Shown here one piece after another: positions 16,035 to 23,935 of a stretch of DNA of 46,855 nucleotides. Origin of the DNA: UBA11164 sp034376725. GTDB lineage: Bacteria > Pseudomonadota > Gammaproteobacteria > Xanthomonadales > Xanthomonadaceae. How positions within the stretch are numbered: the first letter of the stretch is position 1; each line of letters opens with the position of its first letter. The DNA lies in contig JAXMJH010000136.1 in the NCBI GenBank assembly GCA_034376725.1, positions 1 to 46,855 on the forward strand, given 5' to 3'. The notes under the pieces were generated by a model that ran no database searches, was not told where the DNA came from, and worked only from the letters and a program-made list of their open reading frames with translations. The position numbers and the translations under genes are program-made.

Positions 16035-16919
16035 TCAACCGCCGCTCGTGCGCGCCACTGCTTCGCCGTCGGAGGATACCGCAAAGCGGGCTACGTTGCC
16101 TTGCTGAAAACGTTCGATGTCGATCTTCGAAGCACCACTGAGCACCTCGACGTCGCTGGCATTGCCAAGTGCGACGCGGCCGATGCGCGCGACCGGAAAG
16201 CGCAGATCGGTGCCGGCACGTACCAGTTCATGTATCAGCCGATTGCCATCCCGGTCGTACAGTTCGAACCAGCTGTCGCCGGTGAACACGAACTGCCACT
16301 GTCCCTCTTCTGCATCGGCCCGGTTCGGCTTCGTTGATGATGGAGCGTCCTGCTCCGGCTCTGCCGGAGGCAGCCTGGGCGTGAGCGACGCTGGCGCAAT
16401 CACCGGCGCGCGCACCGCCCCATCGACGACTCCTGCGACCGCCAGCGAATTCACACCGGGCCCGGCCGGAGCATCGAGCAAGGCCAATGGCTGATCGGCT
16501 ACCGACAGCCGATGGTTGCCCGCCAGCCAGACGATCGGCGCGACGATGGCAACAGTCAGCACGATATAAACCGACCGGTGCGCCAATGCCTCCAGGCTCG
16601 CCTGCCAGCGCGGCCTCGGGGTGACGCAAATCATTTCTGGCGCGACTTCGGCTGGCTTCCTGCAGATGAACGACTCGATCTCCGACAAGGGCATGCCGAC
16701 TTCGCGCGCGTAACTCTTGATGTGACCGCGAACATACACATCCGCGCCCAGCCGGTCGAAGCGGTCGTGCTCGATATCATTGACGATTCGCACCAGGACG
16801 TGCATGCGAGCGGCCAGCTCGTGGGCGGTAAGCCCAGCATTTTCCCTGGCCTTGCGGAGTCGTTCGCCCAGCCCTTCCGGGCAACAGGCAACGTGATCTG
16901 AATTATCGATGTCGATCAT
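16035..16919 (-). CDS. rodZ: Cytoskeleton protein RodZ
   Basis: RodZ links MreB filaments to the cell-wall elongation machinery. The 294-residue protein has a cytoplasmic Xre-like helix-turn-helix at about 15-90 (GERLRKARENAGLTAHELA), a membrane helix near 115-135 (SVYIVLTVAIVAPIVWLAG), a Pro/Ala-rich linker, and a periplasmic DUF4115 beta domain at about 200-290 (SWFELYDRDGNRL). The start ATG at 16919 overlaps the pilF stop by four bases (ATGA). The order pilF-rodZ is common in gammaproteobacteria. It is the last gene before the place where ispG and hisS would be expected. Confidence 0.93.
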   Translation of the reverse strand: MIDIDNSDHVACCPEGLGERLRKARENAGLTAHELAARMHVLVRIVNDIEHDRFDRLGADVYVRGHIKSYAREVGMPLSEIESFICRKPAEVAPEMICVTPRPRWQASLEALAHRSVYIVLTVAIVAPIVWLAGNHRLSVADQPLALLDAPAGPGVNSLAVAGVVDGAVRAPVIAPASLTPRLPPAEPEQDAPSSTKPNRADAEEGQWQFVFTGDSWFELYDRDGNRLIHELVRAGTDLRFPVARIGRVALGNASDVEVLSGASKIDIERFQQGNVARFAVSSDGEAVARTSGG

Positions 16920-17683
16920 GGGCGTGGCTGCGTGGTCGGCGTGGGTGGTCGGAAATCGGGAAAATCGGCGCTCAGACGCTGCTGATACTTGCGGGCACCC
17001 GCCGCATTGCCGAGTCCAAGCTCGATGCGTGCGGCGAGGTCGAGCAGCGTTGGATCGTCGACCGGCATGGCTTCGCGGCGCTGCCAGAAGGCGCGCGCGC
17101 TCATCAGGTTGCCCTGCTCGAAGCTGAGCCGGGCCAGATATTCGAGGGCAGGAGCGGATGCCGGGTTGATCTCCAGCAGTTGGCGAAAATACAGCTCGGC
17201 CCGCGCCCGGTCGCCGGCCTCCAGCGCGCACTGTCCGGCGTTGGACAAGGCGGCTTCCGGCGTCTTGTAGAACGGATCCTTCAAGGCGCGCCTGAACCAG
17301 GTATCCGACTCGTCGGCGCGGCCGGAACGGCACAGCCACGTCGCATAATTGTTGAGAATGATGCCATTGTCCGGATCGAGTTCGACCGACCGGGTGTAAT
17401 GCTTCTTTGCGAGCTCCTCGCGGCCTATGCGTTCGTTGAGAAAGCCCAGCATCGTCTGAACATCCGCCGACTTGGGATCCAGCGCCTCTGCCTTGAGCAG
17501 ACGATCCAGCGCTACCTTGAAGTCGCCCCGCTGCATGTAGCCCTGCGCCAGGCTCAGGTTGAGTCGCACCGATTCTTCCTGATTGCGCTCTCGCGTCTGC
17601 CGATTCTCGCTCGCCGTGCTGGCGCAGCCCCCCAGCATCAGGGCCACCAGCAACACCGTAAAGAGGCGATCACATGGCGACAT
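16916..17683 (-). CDS. pilF: Type IV pilus biogenesis lipoprotein PilF (PilW)
   Basis: PilF is an outer-membrane TPR lipoprotein needed for multimerisation and localisation of the PilQ secretin. The 255-residue protein has a signal peptide with lipobox LMLGGC, then several TPR units, including QGYMQRGDFKVALDRLLKAE and NNYATWLCRSGRADESDTWF. The start is ATG at 17683, six bases after GGAG; longer forms have no ribosome site. It overlaps the end of rlmN by 14 bases and rodZ by four, so rlmN-pilF-rodZ is translationally chained. Whether the cell makes type IV pili cannot be seen here. Confidence 0.92.
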   Translation of the reverse strand: MSPCDRLFTVLLVALMLGGCASTASENRQTRERNQEESVRLNLSLAQGYMQRGDFKVALDRLLKAEALDPKSADVQTMLGFLNERIGREELAKKHYTRSVELDPDNGIILNNYATWLCRSGRADESDTWFRRALKDPFYKTPEAALSNAGQCALEAGDRARAELYFRQLLEINPASAPALEYLARLSFEQGNLMSARAFWQRREAMPVDDPTLLDLAARIELGLGNAAGARKYQQRLSADFPDFRPPTPTTQPRP

Positions 17684-18800
17684 GGAGCGCTCCGGCACCG
17701 GCCTCGAGTTTACGGCGGAAGTCGGCCTGACGGCGGGTGCGATCGACCACTTGACCTTTGAGCTGACCGCAGGCCGCGTCGATGTCATCTCCGCGTGTGC
17801 GCCGGACCATGGTCAGGATTCCACCATCGAGCATGATGGTCTGAAACGCGCGGATTCGCTCCTCATCGGAGCGAACGTAGCGCGTACCGGGGAATGGATT
17901 GAACGGAATGAGATTGAGCTTGCTCGGAACCTGGCGCAGCAGTTTGACTAGCGCCCGGGCCTGGGCCGGATGATCGTTGATGCCCTGCATCAGGGTGTAT
18001 TCGAATGTGATGCTGGTCCGGGGCCGACGGGCGACATAGCGCTGGCACGCCGCCATCAGCTCGGCAATCGGGTATTTCTTGTTGAGCGGCACCAGCTCGG
18101 TGCGCAATTCATCGTCGGGTGCATGCAGGGACACCGCCAGCGAGACGTCGCTGGACTCCGACAGCCGGTCGATCATCGGCACCAGCCCCGCCGTCGACAG
18201 CGTGACCCGCTTGTTGGCCAGGCCCAGACCCAGGTCGTCGCGCATCACACTCATGGCGGTGACCACGTTGTCGAAGTTGAGCAGCGGCTCACCCATTCCC
18301 ATCATCACCACGTTGGTGAGCTTGCGCTGACGGTGGGGCAGGTTTCCCAGAAACCGGGAGGCGGTCCACACCTGCCCGATGATTTCGGCCGCACTCAGGT
18401 TGCGATTGAAACCCTGGGTCGCGGTCGAGCAGAAGCTGCAGTTGAGTCCGCAACCGATCTGCGAGGACACGCACAGTGTGCCGCGCCCCTTGTCGGGAAT
18501 GAATACGGTCTCGATGGCGCTGCCGCCGTTCATGCCCAGCAGCCACTTGTGAACCCCGTCGATGGCGTCCTTTTCGAACACCACCGACGGCGGCTTGATC
18601 TCGGCATGCGCCTCGAGCTTGGCGCGCAGCACCTTGCCGACGTCGGTCATCTGGGCGAAGTCGGTGACGTGTTGGTGATAGATCCACTTCATCACCTGAT
18701 GGGCACGGAAGCGCTTCTCGCCGAGGGTCTCGACGAAGAAGGTTTCGAGCCCGTTACGGTCGAAATCGAACAGATTGACTTTGGCGCCGTCGGTGCTCAC
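17670..18800 (-). CDS. rlmN: Dual-specificity 23S rRNA / tRNA C2-adenine methyltransferase
   Basis: RlmN is a radical-SAM enzyme that methylates A2503 of 23S rRNA and A37 of some tRNAs. The protein (376 residues from the chosen start) has the iron-sulfur motif at Cys117, Cys121 and Cys124 in GCGLNCSFC, a preceding Cys110, and a late Cys in DIDAACGQL that should be the methyl-carrying residue. The start is GTG at 18800, five bases after a strong GAGG; upstream in-frame codons lack a ribosome site. It lies 19 bases after ndk and overlaps pilF. Confidence 0.95.
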   Translation of the reverse strand: MSTDGAKVNLFDFDRNGLETFFVETLGEKRFRAHQVMKWIYHQHVTDFAQMTDVGKVLRAKLEAHAEIKPPSVVFEKDAIDGVHKWLLGMNGGSAIETVFIPDKGRGTLCVSSQIGCGLNCSFCSTATQGFNRNLSAAEIIGQVWTASRFLGNLPHRQRKLTNVVMMGMGEPLLNFDNVVTAMSVMRDDLGLGLANKRVTLSTAGLVPMIDRLSESSDVSLAVSLHAPDDELRTELVPLNKKYPIAELMAACQRYVARRPRTSITFEYTLMQGINDHPAQARALVKLLRQVPSKLNLIPFNPFPGTRYVRSDEERIRAFQTIMLDGGILTMVRRTRGDDIDAACGQLKGQVVDRTRRQADFRRKLEAGAGALHVAM

Positions 18801-18819
18801 GCACCCCTCCCCTGGTCGC

Positions 18820-19245
18820 TCAACGCGGACAGATTTCCGTGTTGGCAAAGAAATAAGCGATTTCCACGGCGGCCGTCTCCGCGGCATCGGACCCGTGCAC
18901 AGCATTTGCATCGATGGAGTCGGCGAAATCGGCCCGGATCGTGCCGGCCGCCGCGTCCTTCGGGTTGGTTGCACCCATCAGGTCGCGATTGGTCGCGACA
19001 GCGTTCTCGCCCTCCAGCACCTGGATCATCACCGGGCCGGAAATCATGAACTCGACAAGGGCCGAAAAAAACGGACGCTCGCGGTGCACCGCATAGAAGC
19101 CTTCGGCCTCTGCGCGCGACAGCTGTTTCATTTTTGCGGCAACAATGCGCAGGCCGGCATTCTCGAACCGCGTGTAGATCTGACCGATCACGTTCTTGGC
19201 AACGGCATCGGGTTTGATAATCGAAAGCGTGCGCTCCAGCGCCAT
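18820..19245 (-). CDS. ndk: Nucleoside diphosphate kinase
   Basis: Ndk equalises nucleoside triphosphate pools by phosphate transfer through a histidine. The 141-residue protein begins MALERTLSIIKPDAV and has the phosphorylated His117 in NAVHGSD, both family hallmarks. The start is ATG at 19245, eight bases after GGAG. It is the first gene of the minus-strand cluster ndk-rlmN-pilF-rodZ-yfgM-bamB-der, transcribed divergently from psrA. Its leader contains a GC-rich hairpin (19278-19297) followed by pyrimidine-rich sequence, which may influence expression. Confidence 0.97.
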   Translation of the reverse strand: MALERTLSIIKPDAVAKNVIGQIYTRFENAGLRIVAAKMKQLSRAEAEGFYAVHRERPFFSALVEFMISGPVMIQVLEGENAVATNRDLMGATNPKDAAAGTIRADFADSIDANAVHGSDAAETAAVEIAYFFANTEICPR

Positions 19246-19277
19246 TTCGTGGACTCCGAGTAATAGAAAAGGGTGAA

Positions 19278-19297
19278 GGCCCCGTGCAGAAGGGGCC
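19278..19297 (-). promoter_or_regulatory. GC hairpin in the ndk leader, possible attenuator
   Basis: GGCCCC and GGGGCC form a perfect six-pair stem around an eight-base loop. On the minus strand it is followed by TTCACCCTTTTCT, so it looks like a weak intrinsic terminator placed 32 bases before the ndk start. No gene lies immediately upstream on this strand, so it would act on ndk's own leader. Confidence 0.35.
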
Positions 19298-19423
19298 AAG
19301 GCTAACACATTCAGGACGGAAGGAAAGTTACTTGTTTCCGGGGCTTAGCCCAGCTTCCGCAGGACAGTCTAACGTATCGCCAGATTCCGTGACAGAGTTC
19401 TCAAATGGTCCCAAGCGCCTGGT

Positions 19424-19452
19424 TTGACACCTCCAGCTGTCAGGTCTAGAAT
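19424..19452 (+). promoter_or_regulatory. Sigma-70 promoter of the psrA-fadN-fadA operon
   Basis: TTGACA at 19424-19429 and TAGAAT at 19447-19452 are separated by exactly 17 bases: a perfect -35 and a five-of-six -10. The transcript should start near 19459, about 23 bases before the psrA ATG. The inverted pair TGACA/TGTCA (19425-19429 and 19438-19442) lies between the two boxes. Confidence 0.75.
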
Positions 19453-19467
19453 CAAACGCTCATTTGA
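19452..19467 (+). promoter_or_regulatory. Probable PsrA operator overlapping the transcription start
   Basis: The 16-mer TCAAACGCTCATTTGA is a near-perfect palindrome and differs by one base from TCAAACGNNCGTTTGA, the PsrA-type fatty-acid-degradation box as remembered from Pseudomonas and Shewanella. It covers the end of the -10 box and the expected +1, so a bound repressor would block transcription. Self-repression of psrA and control of the fad genes follow by inference. Confidence 0.65.
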
Positions 19468-19481
19468 ATCGGTTGTTTGCC

Positions 19482-20147
19482 ATGGGCGCCACAGGCAGTC
19501 TTGAGAGTCCGTTCAAGACCAAGGATCGCATTCTGAGTGCCGCCGAGTCGCTGTTTGCCCAGCATGGTTTTGCCGGCACCTCGCTGCGTCAGGTGACGGC
19601 GCTGGCCGAAGTCAACATCGCTGCGGTGAACTACCATTTCGGCTCCAAGGAAAACCTGGTCAACGAGGTCTTCCGTCGCCGGCTGGACGAGCTGAGCGAA
19701 CGCCGTCTCGCCGCGCTTAAGCAGGCCGAAGACCTGCCCTCGCCGAGTCTTGAGGCGATCCTCGCCGCCTTCATCGAGCCCGCGCTCGCGCTGACACTCG
19801 ACCGTCACGGTGGTCCCGCTTTTGTGCGTGTGCTGGCACGCGCCTACGCCGAGAAAAACGATCGGTTGCGCAGCTTCCTCTCCGAGCACTACGGCCATGT
19901 ATTGCGCCGCTTTTCGGCGGCCATCGCCACCGCGCTGCCGGAGCTGCCCAAAGAAGAACTCTACTGGCGACTGGACTTCGTGGCCGGCGCGCTGACCTAT
20001 GCCATGGCGGACTTCGGCCTCATCAAGCGGCCGGCGTCGATCAGCGAGCACCAGCACTGTCAGCGCGCGGGCCAGTCGCTGATCCACTTCGCGGCGGCCG
20101 GCCTGCGCGCTCCGATTCATTCCCTCACCGATTCATCCACTCCCTAG
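19482..20147 (+). CDS. psrA: TetR-family regulator of fatty-acid degradation, PsrA-like
   Basis: The 221-residue protein has a TetR helix-turn-helix at about 15-65: ILSAAESLFAQHGFAGTSLR, then VNIAAVNYHFGSKENL. This is very close to the PsrA/FadR-type proteobacterial repressors, which release DNA on binding long-chain fatty acids or acyl-CoA. The C-terminal ligand domain is helical. ATG at 19482 is preferred over an upstream TTG; the ribosome site is weak. It lies 16 bases before fadN and behind a promoter-operator unit that matches PsrA boxes, so it probably represses itself and the two beta-oxidation genes. The symbol is by similarity and context. Confidence 0.8.
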   Translation: MGATGSLESPFKTKDRILSAAESLFAQHGFAGTSLRQVTALAEVNIAAVNYHFGSKENLVNEVFRRRLDELSERRLAALKQAEDLPSPSLEAILAAFIEPALALTLDRHGGPAFVRVLARAYAEKNDRLRSFLSEHYGHVLRRFSAAIATALPELPKEELYWRLDFVAGALTYAMADFGLIKRPASISEHQHCQRAGQSLIHFAAAGLRAPIHSLTDSSTP

Positions 20148-20163
20148 AACCGAGGAGCCCGAA

Positions 20164-22536
20164 ATGTCCAAACCCCTTCTGATCCGCAAGGCCGCGGTGC
20201 TTGGCGCTGGCGTCATGGGTGCGCAGATTGCCGCGCACCTGGTCAACGCCGGGGTCGATACGGTTCTGTTCGATCTTCCCGCAAAGGAAGGCGATCCGAA
20301 CGGCATCGCCAACCGCGCCATCGCCAATCTCGGCAAGCTGTCCCCCGCTCCCCTGGCGCGCAAGTCGCTGGCATCGGCCATCGTGCCTGCCAACTACGAC
20401 ACTGGCCTCGACCTGCTCGACGGCTGCGACCTGATCATCGAGGCGATCGCCGAGCGGATGGACTGGAAACTGGATCTGTACGGCAAGATCGCCGGCCACA
20501 TCGCGCCGCACGCCGTGGTGGCTTCCAATACCTCCGGGCTGAGCATCAATGCCATGGCCGACGCGCTGCCCGATGCGGTACGGCCGAGGTTTTGCGGCGT
20601 GCACTTCTTCAACCCGCCGCGCTACATGCATCTGGCCGAACTGATTCCGTGTCGCGGCACCGATCCGGACGTGCTCGAAGGTCTGGAAACCTTTCTCACC
20701 ACTACCTTGGGCAAGGGCGTGGTGTATGCGAAGGACACGCCGAACTTCATCGGCAACCGGATCGGCGTGTTCTCGATCCTGTCCACCCTGCACCACACGG
20801 CTCGCCTGGGCCTGGGATTCGACGAGGTCGACGCGCTGACCGGCCCGTTGCTCGGACGGCCCAAAAGCGCCACCTACCGGACCTCCGATGTGGTCGGTCT
20901 GGACACCATGGCGCACGTCATCAAGACCATGGCCGACACGCTGCCGGAAGACCCCTGGCATGGCTACTTCAAGGCCCCCGAATGGCTGGCCGCCCTGATC
21001 GAAAAGGGCGCACTGGGTCAGAAGACCGGCGGCGGCATCTTCCGCAAGATCGGCAAGGACATTCATGTTCTGGATCTGGCCAGTGGCGACTATCGCGTGG
21101 CCAAACCCGAAGCGGCGCCAGAAGTGGTCGAAATCCTGAAGGGCAAGAACCCGGCCGAGACCATCGCCCGGCTGCGCGACTGTGAACACCCGCACGCACA
21201 GTTCCTGTGGTCGTGCCTGCGCGATCTGTTTCATTACAGCGCCTATCACCTGGCTGACATCGCCGACACCGCGCGCGACGTCGATCTGGCCATTCGCTGG
21301 GGGTACGGCTGGAAGCACGGCCCGTTCGAGTCCTGGCAAGGCGCCGGCTGGCAGCAAGTGGCCAAGTGGATCGAGGCGGACATTGCATCCGGCAAGACGA
21401 TGTCGAATGCCGCCCTGCCGGCCTGGGTGAACGACGGCCGGCAAGGCGTACACACCGCCGAGGGCAGTTACAGCCCGGCCAGCGGATCGGTCACGCCGCG
21501 CTCGGCGCTGTCGGTCTATGCACGCCAGCGCTTTCCCGACCCGGTATTGGCGGAACGCGCCAACCCCGGCGAAACCGTGTTCGAGACCGATGCCGTGCGC
21601 ATGTGGCACGACGGCGACGGGATTGCCGTTGTCGGGTTCAAAACCAAGATGCATACCGTTTCCGACGGTGTGCTGGACGGTCTGCAAAAGGCCATCGACA
21701 TCGCCGAACGGGACTTCAAGGGCCTGGTCATCTGGCAGGACAGTGAGCCGTTTTCCGCCGGCGCCGACCTCAAGGGCGCCATGGGTCTGCTCAAGGCCGG
21801 TCAGGTCGCCGAGTTCGATGCCATGATCGCCAACTTCCAGGCCACCAGCCAGCGCATCAAGTACGCGCTGGTGCCGGTGGTGGCGGCGGTTCGCGGCATG
21901 GCCTTCGGCGGCGGCTGCGAGTTCCAGATGCATGCGGCGCGCAGCGTGTTCGCGCTGGAAAGCTATGTCGGTCTGGTCGAAGCCGGCGTGGGATTGCTGC
22001 CGGCCGGTGGCGGACTCAAGGAGATTGCGGTCCGCGCCGCACAGGCGGCTGGTCCGGGCGGCGATGTGTTCGCCGAGCTGCGGTCCTACTTCGAAACCAT
22101 CGCGATGGCCAAGGTGTCCGCCTCGGCGCTGGAAGCCAAGGACAGCAAACTGGCCCGCGCCGGTGATGTGGTGGTATTCCACGCCCATGAACTGCTGCAT
22201 GTGGCCAAGGCACAGGCTCTGGCGCTGGCGGAGAGCGGCTACCGTCCGCCGCTGCCGGCACGGGCTGTTCCGGTGGCCGGCGACGTCGGTATCGCCACCT
22301 TCAAGATGATGCTGGTCAACATGTTCGAGGGCCGGTTCATTTCCGCGCACGATATGGAAGTCGCCACCCGCATCGCCACGGTGCTGTGCGGCGGCGAGGT
22401 GGATCGCGGGGCACTGGTCGACGAGGACTGGCTGCTCAAGCTCGAGCGCGAGCATTTCGTGGCCCTGGCGCTGATGCCGAAAACCCAGGAGCGGATCATG
22501 CACACCCTGACCACCGGCAAGCCGCTCAGAAACTGA
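20164..22536 (+). CDS. fadN: 3-hydroxyacyl-CoA dehydrogenase / enoyl-CoA hydratase, FadN type
   Basis: This enzyme carries out the hydration and NAD+-dependent oxidation steps of beta-oxidation. The 790-residue protein has the dehydrogenase first (AVLGAGVMGAQIAAHLVNAG at about 11-30; GVHFFNPP with a catalytic His near 148) and a crotonase domain last (SAGADLKGAMG and AFGGGCEFQMHA). That order is opposite to E. coli FadB and matches Bacillus FadN-like proteins. The ribosome site AGGAG is six bases before ATG at 20164. It sits between psrA and the thiolase gene, separated from the latter by a repeat array, and the three should work as one operon. Confidence 0.92.
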   Translation: MSKPLLIRKAAVLGAGVMGAQIAAHLVNAGVDTVLFDLPAKEGDPNGIANRAIANLGKLSPAPLARKSLASAIVPANYDTGLDLLDGCDLIIEAIAERMDWKLDLYGKIAGHIAPHAVVASNTSGLSINAMADALPDAVRPRFCGVHFFNPPRYMHLAELIPCRGTDPDVLEGLETFLTTTLGKGVVYAKDTPNFIGNRIGVFSILSTLHHTARLGLGFDEVDALTGPLLGRPKSATYRTSDVVGLDTMAHVIKTMADTLPEDPWHGYFKAPEWLAALIEKGALGQKTGGGIFRKIGKDIHVLDLASGDYRVAKPEAAPEVVEILKGKNPAETIARLRDCEHPHAQFLWSCLRDLFHYSAYHLADIADTARDVDLAIRWGYGWKHGPFESWQGAGWQQVAKWIEADIASGKTMSNAALPAWVNDGRQGVHTAEGSYSPASGSVTPRSALSVYARQRFPDPVLAERANPGETVFETDAVRMWHDGDGIAVVGFKTKMHTVSDGVLDGLQKAIDIAERDFKGLVIWQDSEPFSAGADLKGAMGLLKAGQVAEFDAMIANFQATSQRIKYALVPVVAAVRGMAFGGGCEFQMHAARSVFALESYVGLVEAGVGLLPAGGGLKEIAVRAAQAAGPGGDVFAELRSYFETIAMAKVSASALEAKDSKLARAGDVVVFHAHELLHVAKAQALALAESGYRPPLPARAVPVAGDVGIATFKMMLVNMFEGRFISAHDMEVATRIATVLCGGEVDRGALVDEDWLLKLEREHFVALALMPKTQERIMHTLTTGKPLRN

Positions 22537-22539
22537 GAA

Positions 22540-22659
22540 GCCGGGAATCGGGACTAGAGAATAGAGAATCGTTCAAGCACGCACGGGACACGAGAACCGG
22601 CTGTGGAGTCGTCGAGCTTGTCGATGACGACTCCCCACTCCCGATTCCCGATTCCCGGC
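22540..22659. repeat. GGGAATCGGG inverted repeat array between fadN and the thiolase gene
   Basis: GCCGGGAATCGGGA near 22540-22554 is mirrored by CCCGATTCCCGATTCCCGGC at about 22640-22659. Inside lies a second inverted pair, GGAGTCGTC (22605-22613) and GACGACTCC (22626-22634), able to form a nine-pair stem. The array is the same kind as at 3112-3203 and again separates two genes of one pathway. Confidence 0.8.
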
Positions 22660-22675
22660 ACTTCGGAGAAAGACA

Positions 22676-23881
22676 ATGAGCAAGCAGATCCAGGACGCCT
22701 ACATCGTCGCCACGACCCGCACCCCGGTCGGCAAAGCGCCGCGCGGCGTGTTTCGCAATACCCGCCCTGACGAAATGCTGGCCCACGTGCTGCGCGCCGT
22801 GATGGCGCAGGCGCCGGGTGTCGATCCCAGCCGGATCGAGGACATCATCATCGGCTGCGCCATGCCAGAGGGCGAGCAAGGCATGAACGTGGCGCGTATC
22901 GGCGCACTGCTGGCCGGACTGCCCAACAACGTGCCGGCCCAGACCATCAATCGTTTCTGCTCTTCCGGCGTGCAGGCCGTGGCCCTGGCCGCCGACCGCA
23001 TCCGGCTGGGCGAATGCGACCTGATGATTGCCGGCGGCACCGAGTCGATGTCGATGGTGCCGATGATGGGCAACAAGGTGGCAATGAGTCCGCAGGTGTT
23101 TCAAGACGATCATGTCGCCATCGCCTACGGCATGGGCATCACCGCGGAAAAAGTCGCCGAGGAGTGGAAGGTTTCGCGCGAGGATCAGGATGCCTTTGCG
23201 TTGGCATCGCACCAGAAGGCGCTGGCGGCCCAGGCGGCCGGCGAGTTCAGCAGCGAGATCACGCCCTACCAGATCACCTCGCATCAGCCCGATCTGGCCG
23301 GCAACACCGTCCGGCTTCGCCAGTTGACGATCGAAAACGACGAAGGTCCGCGCGCCGACACCAGCGCCGAGGGCCTGGCCCGACTGCGCCCGGTGTTTCG
23401 CGACGGTCGCGCCGGCGGTTCGGTCACTGCTGGCAACAGTTCGCAGATGTCCGATGGTGCCGGCGCGGTACTGTTGGCATCCGAAAAAGCCATCAAGGAA
23501 TACGGACTGACCCCGCTGGCGCGGTTCGTCAGCTTCGCGGTGGCTGGCGTGCGTCCGGAAGTGATGGGCATCGGACCGATCGCCGCGATTCCCAAGGCGC
23601 TTGCGCTCGCCGGGCTGAGCAAGGACCAGATCGACTGGATCGAACTCAACGAGGCGTTCGCCGCGCAGGCGCTGGCGGTGATTCGCGAGCTGGGTCTCGA
23701 TCCGTCCAAGGTCAATCCGCTGGGCGGCGCGATTGCGCTCGGTCATCCACTGGGTGCGACCGGCGCGGTGCGCACCGCCACCATCGTGCATGGCCTGCGC
23801 CGGCGCCAGCAGAAGTACGGCATGGTGACCATGTGCATCGGTACCGGCATGGGCGCGGCTGGCATCTTCGAAGCACTCTGA
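22676..23881 (+). CDS. fadA: Acetyl-CoA C-acyltransferase (thiolase)
   Basis: Thiolase cleaves 3-ketoacyl-CoA to acetyl-CoA and a shortened acyl-CoA, the last step of beta-oxidation. The 401-residue protein has the nucleophilic Cys in RFCSSGVQAVALAADR near residue 97, the GGAIALGHPLGATGA motif with its His, and the second catalytic Cys in MCIGTGMGAAG close to the end. Length is standard. ATG at 22676 follows GGAG by nine bases. It is downstream of fadN across a 139-base repeat-filled gap, and ends at a strong hairpin facing the next, convergent gene. The symbol reflects function; the exact fadA or fadI subtype is uncertain. Confidence 0.92.
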   Translation: MSKQIQDAYIVATTRTPVGKAPRGVFRNTRPDEMLAHVLRAVMAQAPGVDPSRIEDIIIGCAMPEGEQGMNVARIGALLAGLPNNVPAQTINRFCSSGVQAVALAADRIRLGECDLMIAGGTESMSMVPMMGNKVAMSPQVFQDDHVAIAYGMGITAEKVAEEWKVSREDQDAFALASHQKALAAQAAGEFSSEITPYQITSHQPDLAGNTVRLRQLTIENDEGPRADTSAEGLARLRPVFRDGRAGGSVTAGNSSQMSDGAGAVLLASEKAIKEYGLTPLARFVSFAVAGVRPEVMGIGPIAAIPKALALAGLSKDQIDWIELNEAFAAQALAVIRELGLDPSKVNPLGGAIALGHPLGATGAVRTATIVHGLRRRQQKYGMVTMCIGTGMGAAGIFEAL

Positions 23882-23890
23882 TCCCTCGTT

Positions 23891-23921
23891 CCCGGGTCGC
23901 CGCATCCGCGAGCGGCCCGGG
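23891..23921. terminator. Hairpin between convergent thiolase and FAD-oxidase genes
   Basis: CCCGGGTCGC (23891-23900) pairs with GCGGCCCGGG (23912-23921) through ten pairs, one a G-U wobble, around an 11-base loop. It lies between two stop codons facing each other, the place of a bidirectional terminator. No T-run follows on either strand, so it may act as a transcript-end stabiliser or a weak terminator. Confidence 0.5.
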
Positions 23922-23935
23922 CATCGGGTCAGCGC

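Noticed and set aside
20125..22503. A 792-codon open frame on the minus strand opposite fadN
   Set aside because: fadN is clearly the real gene by motifs and ribosome site; the antisense frame has no recognisable domain.
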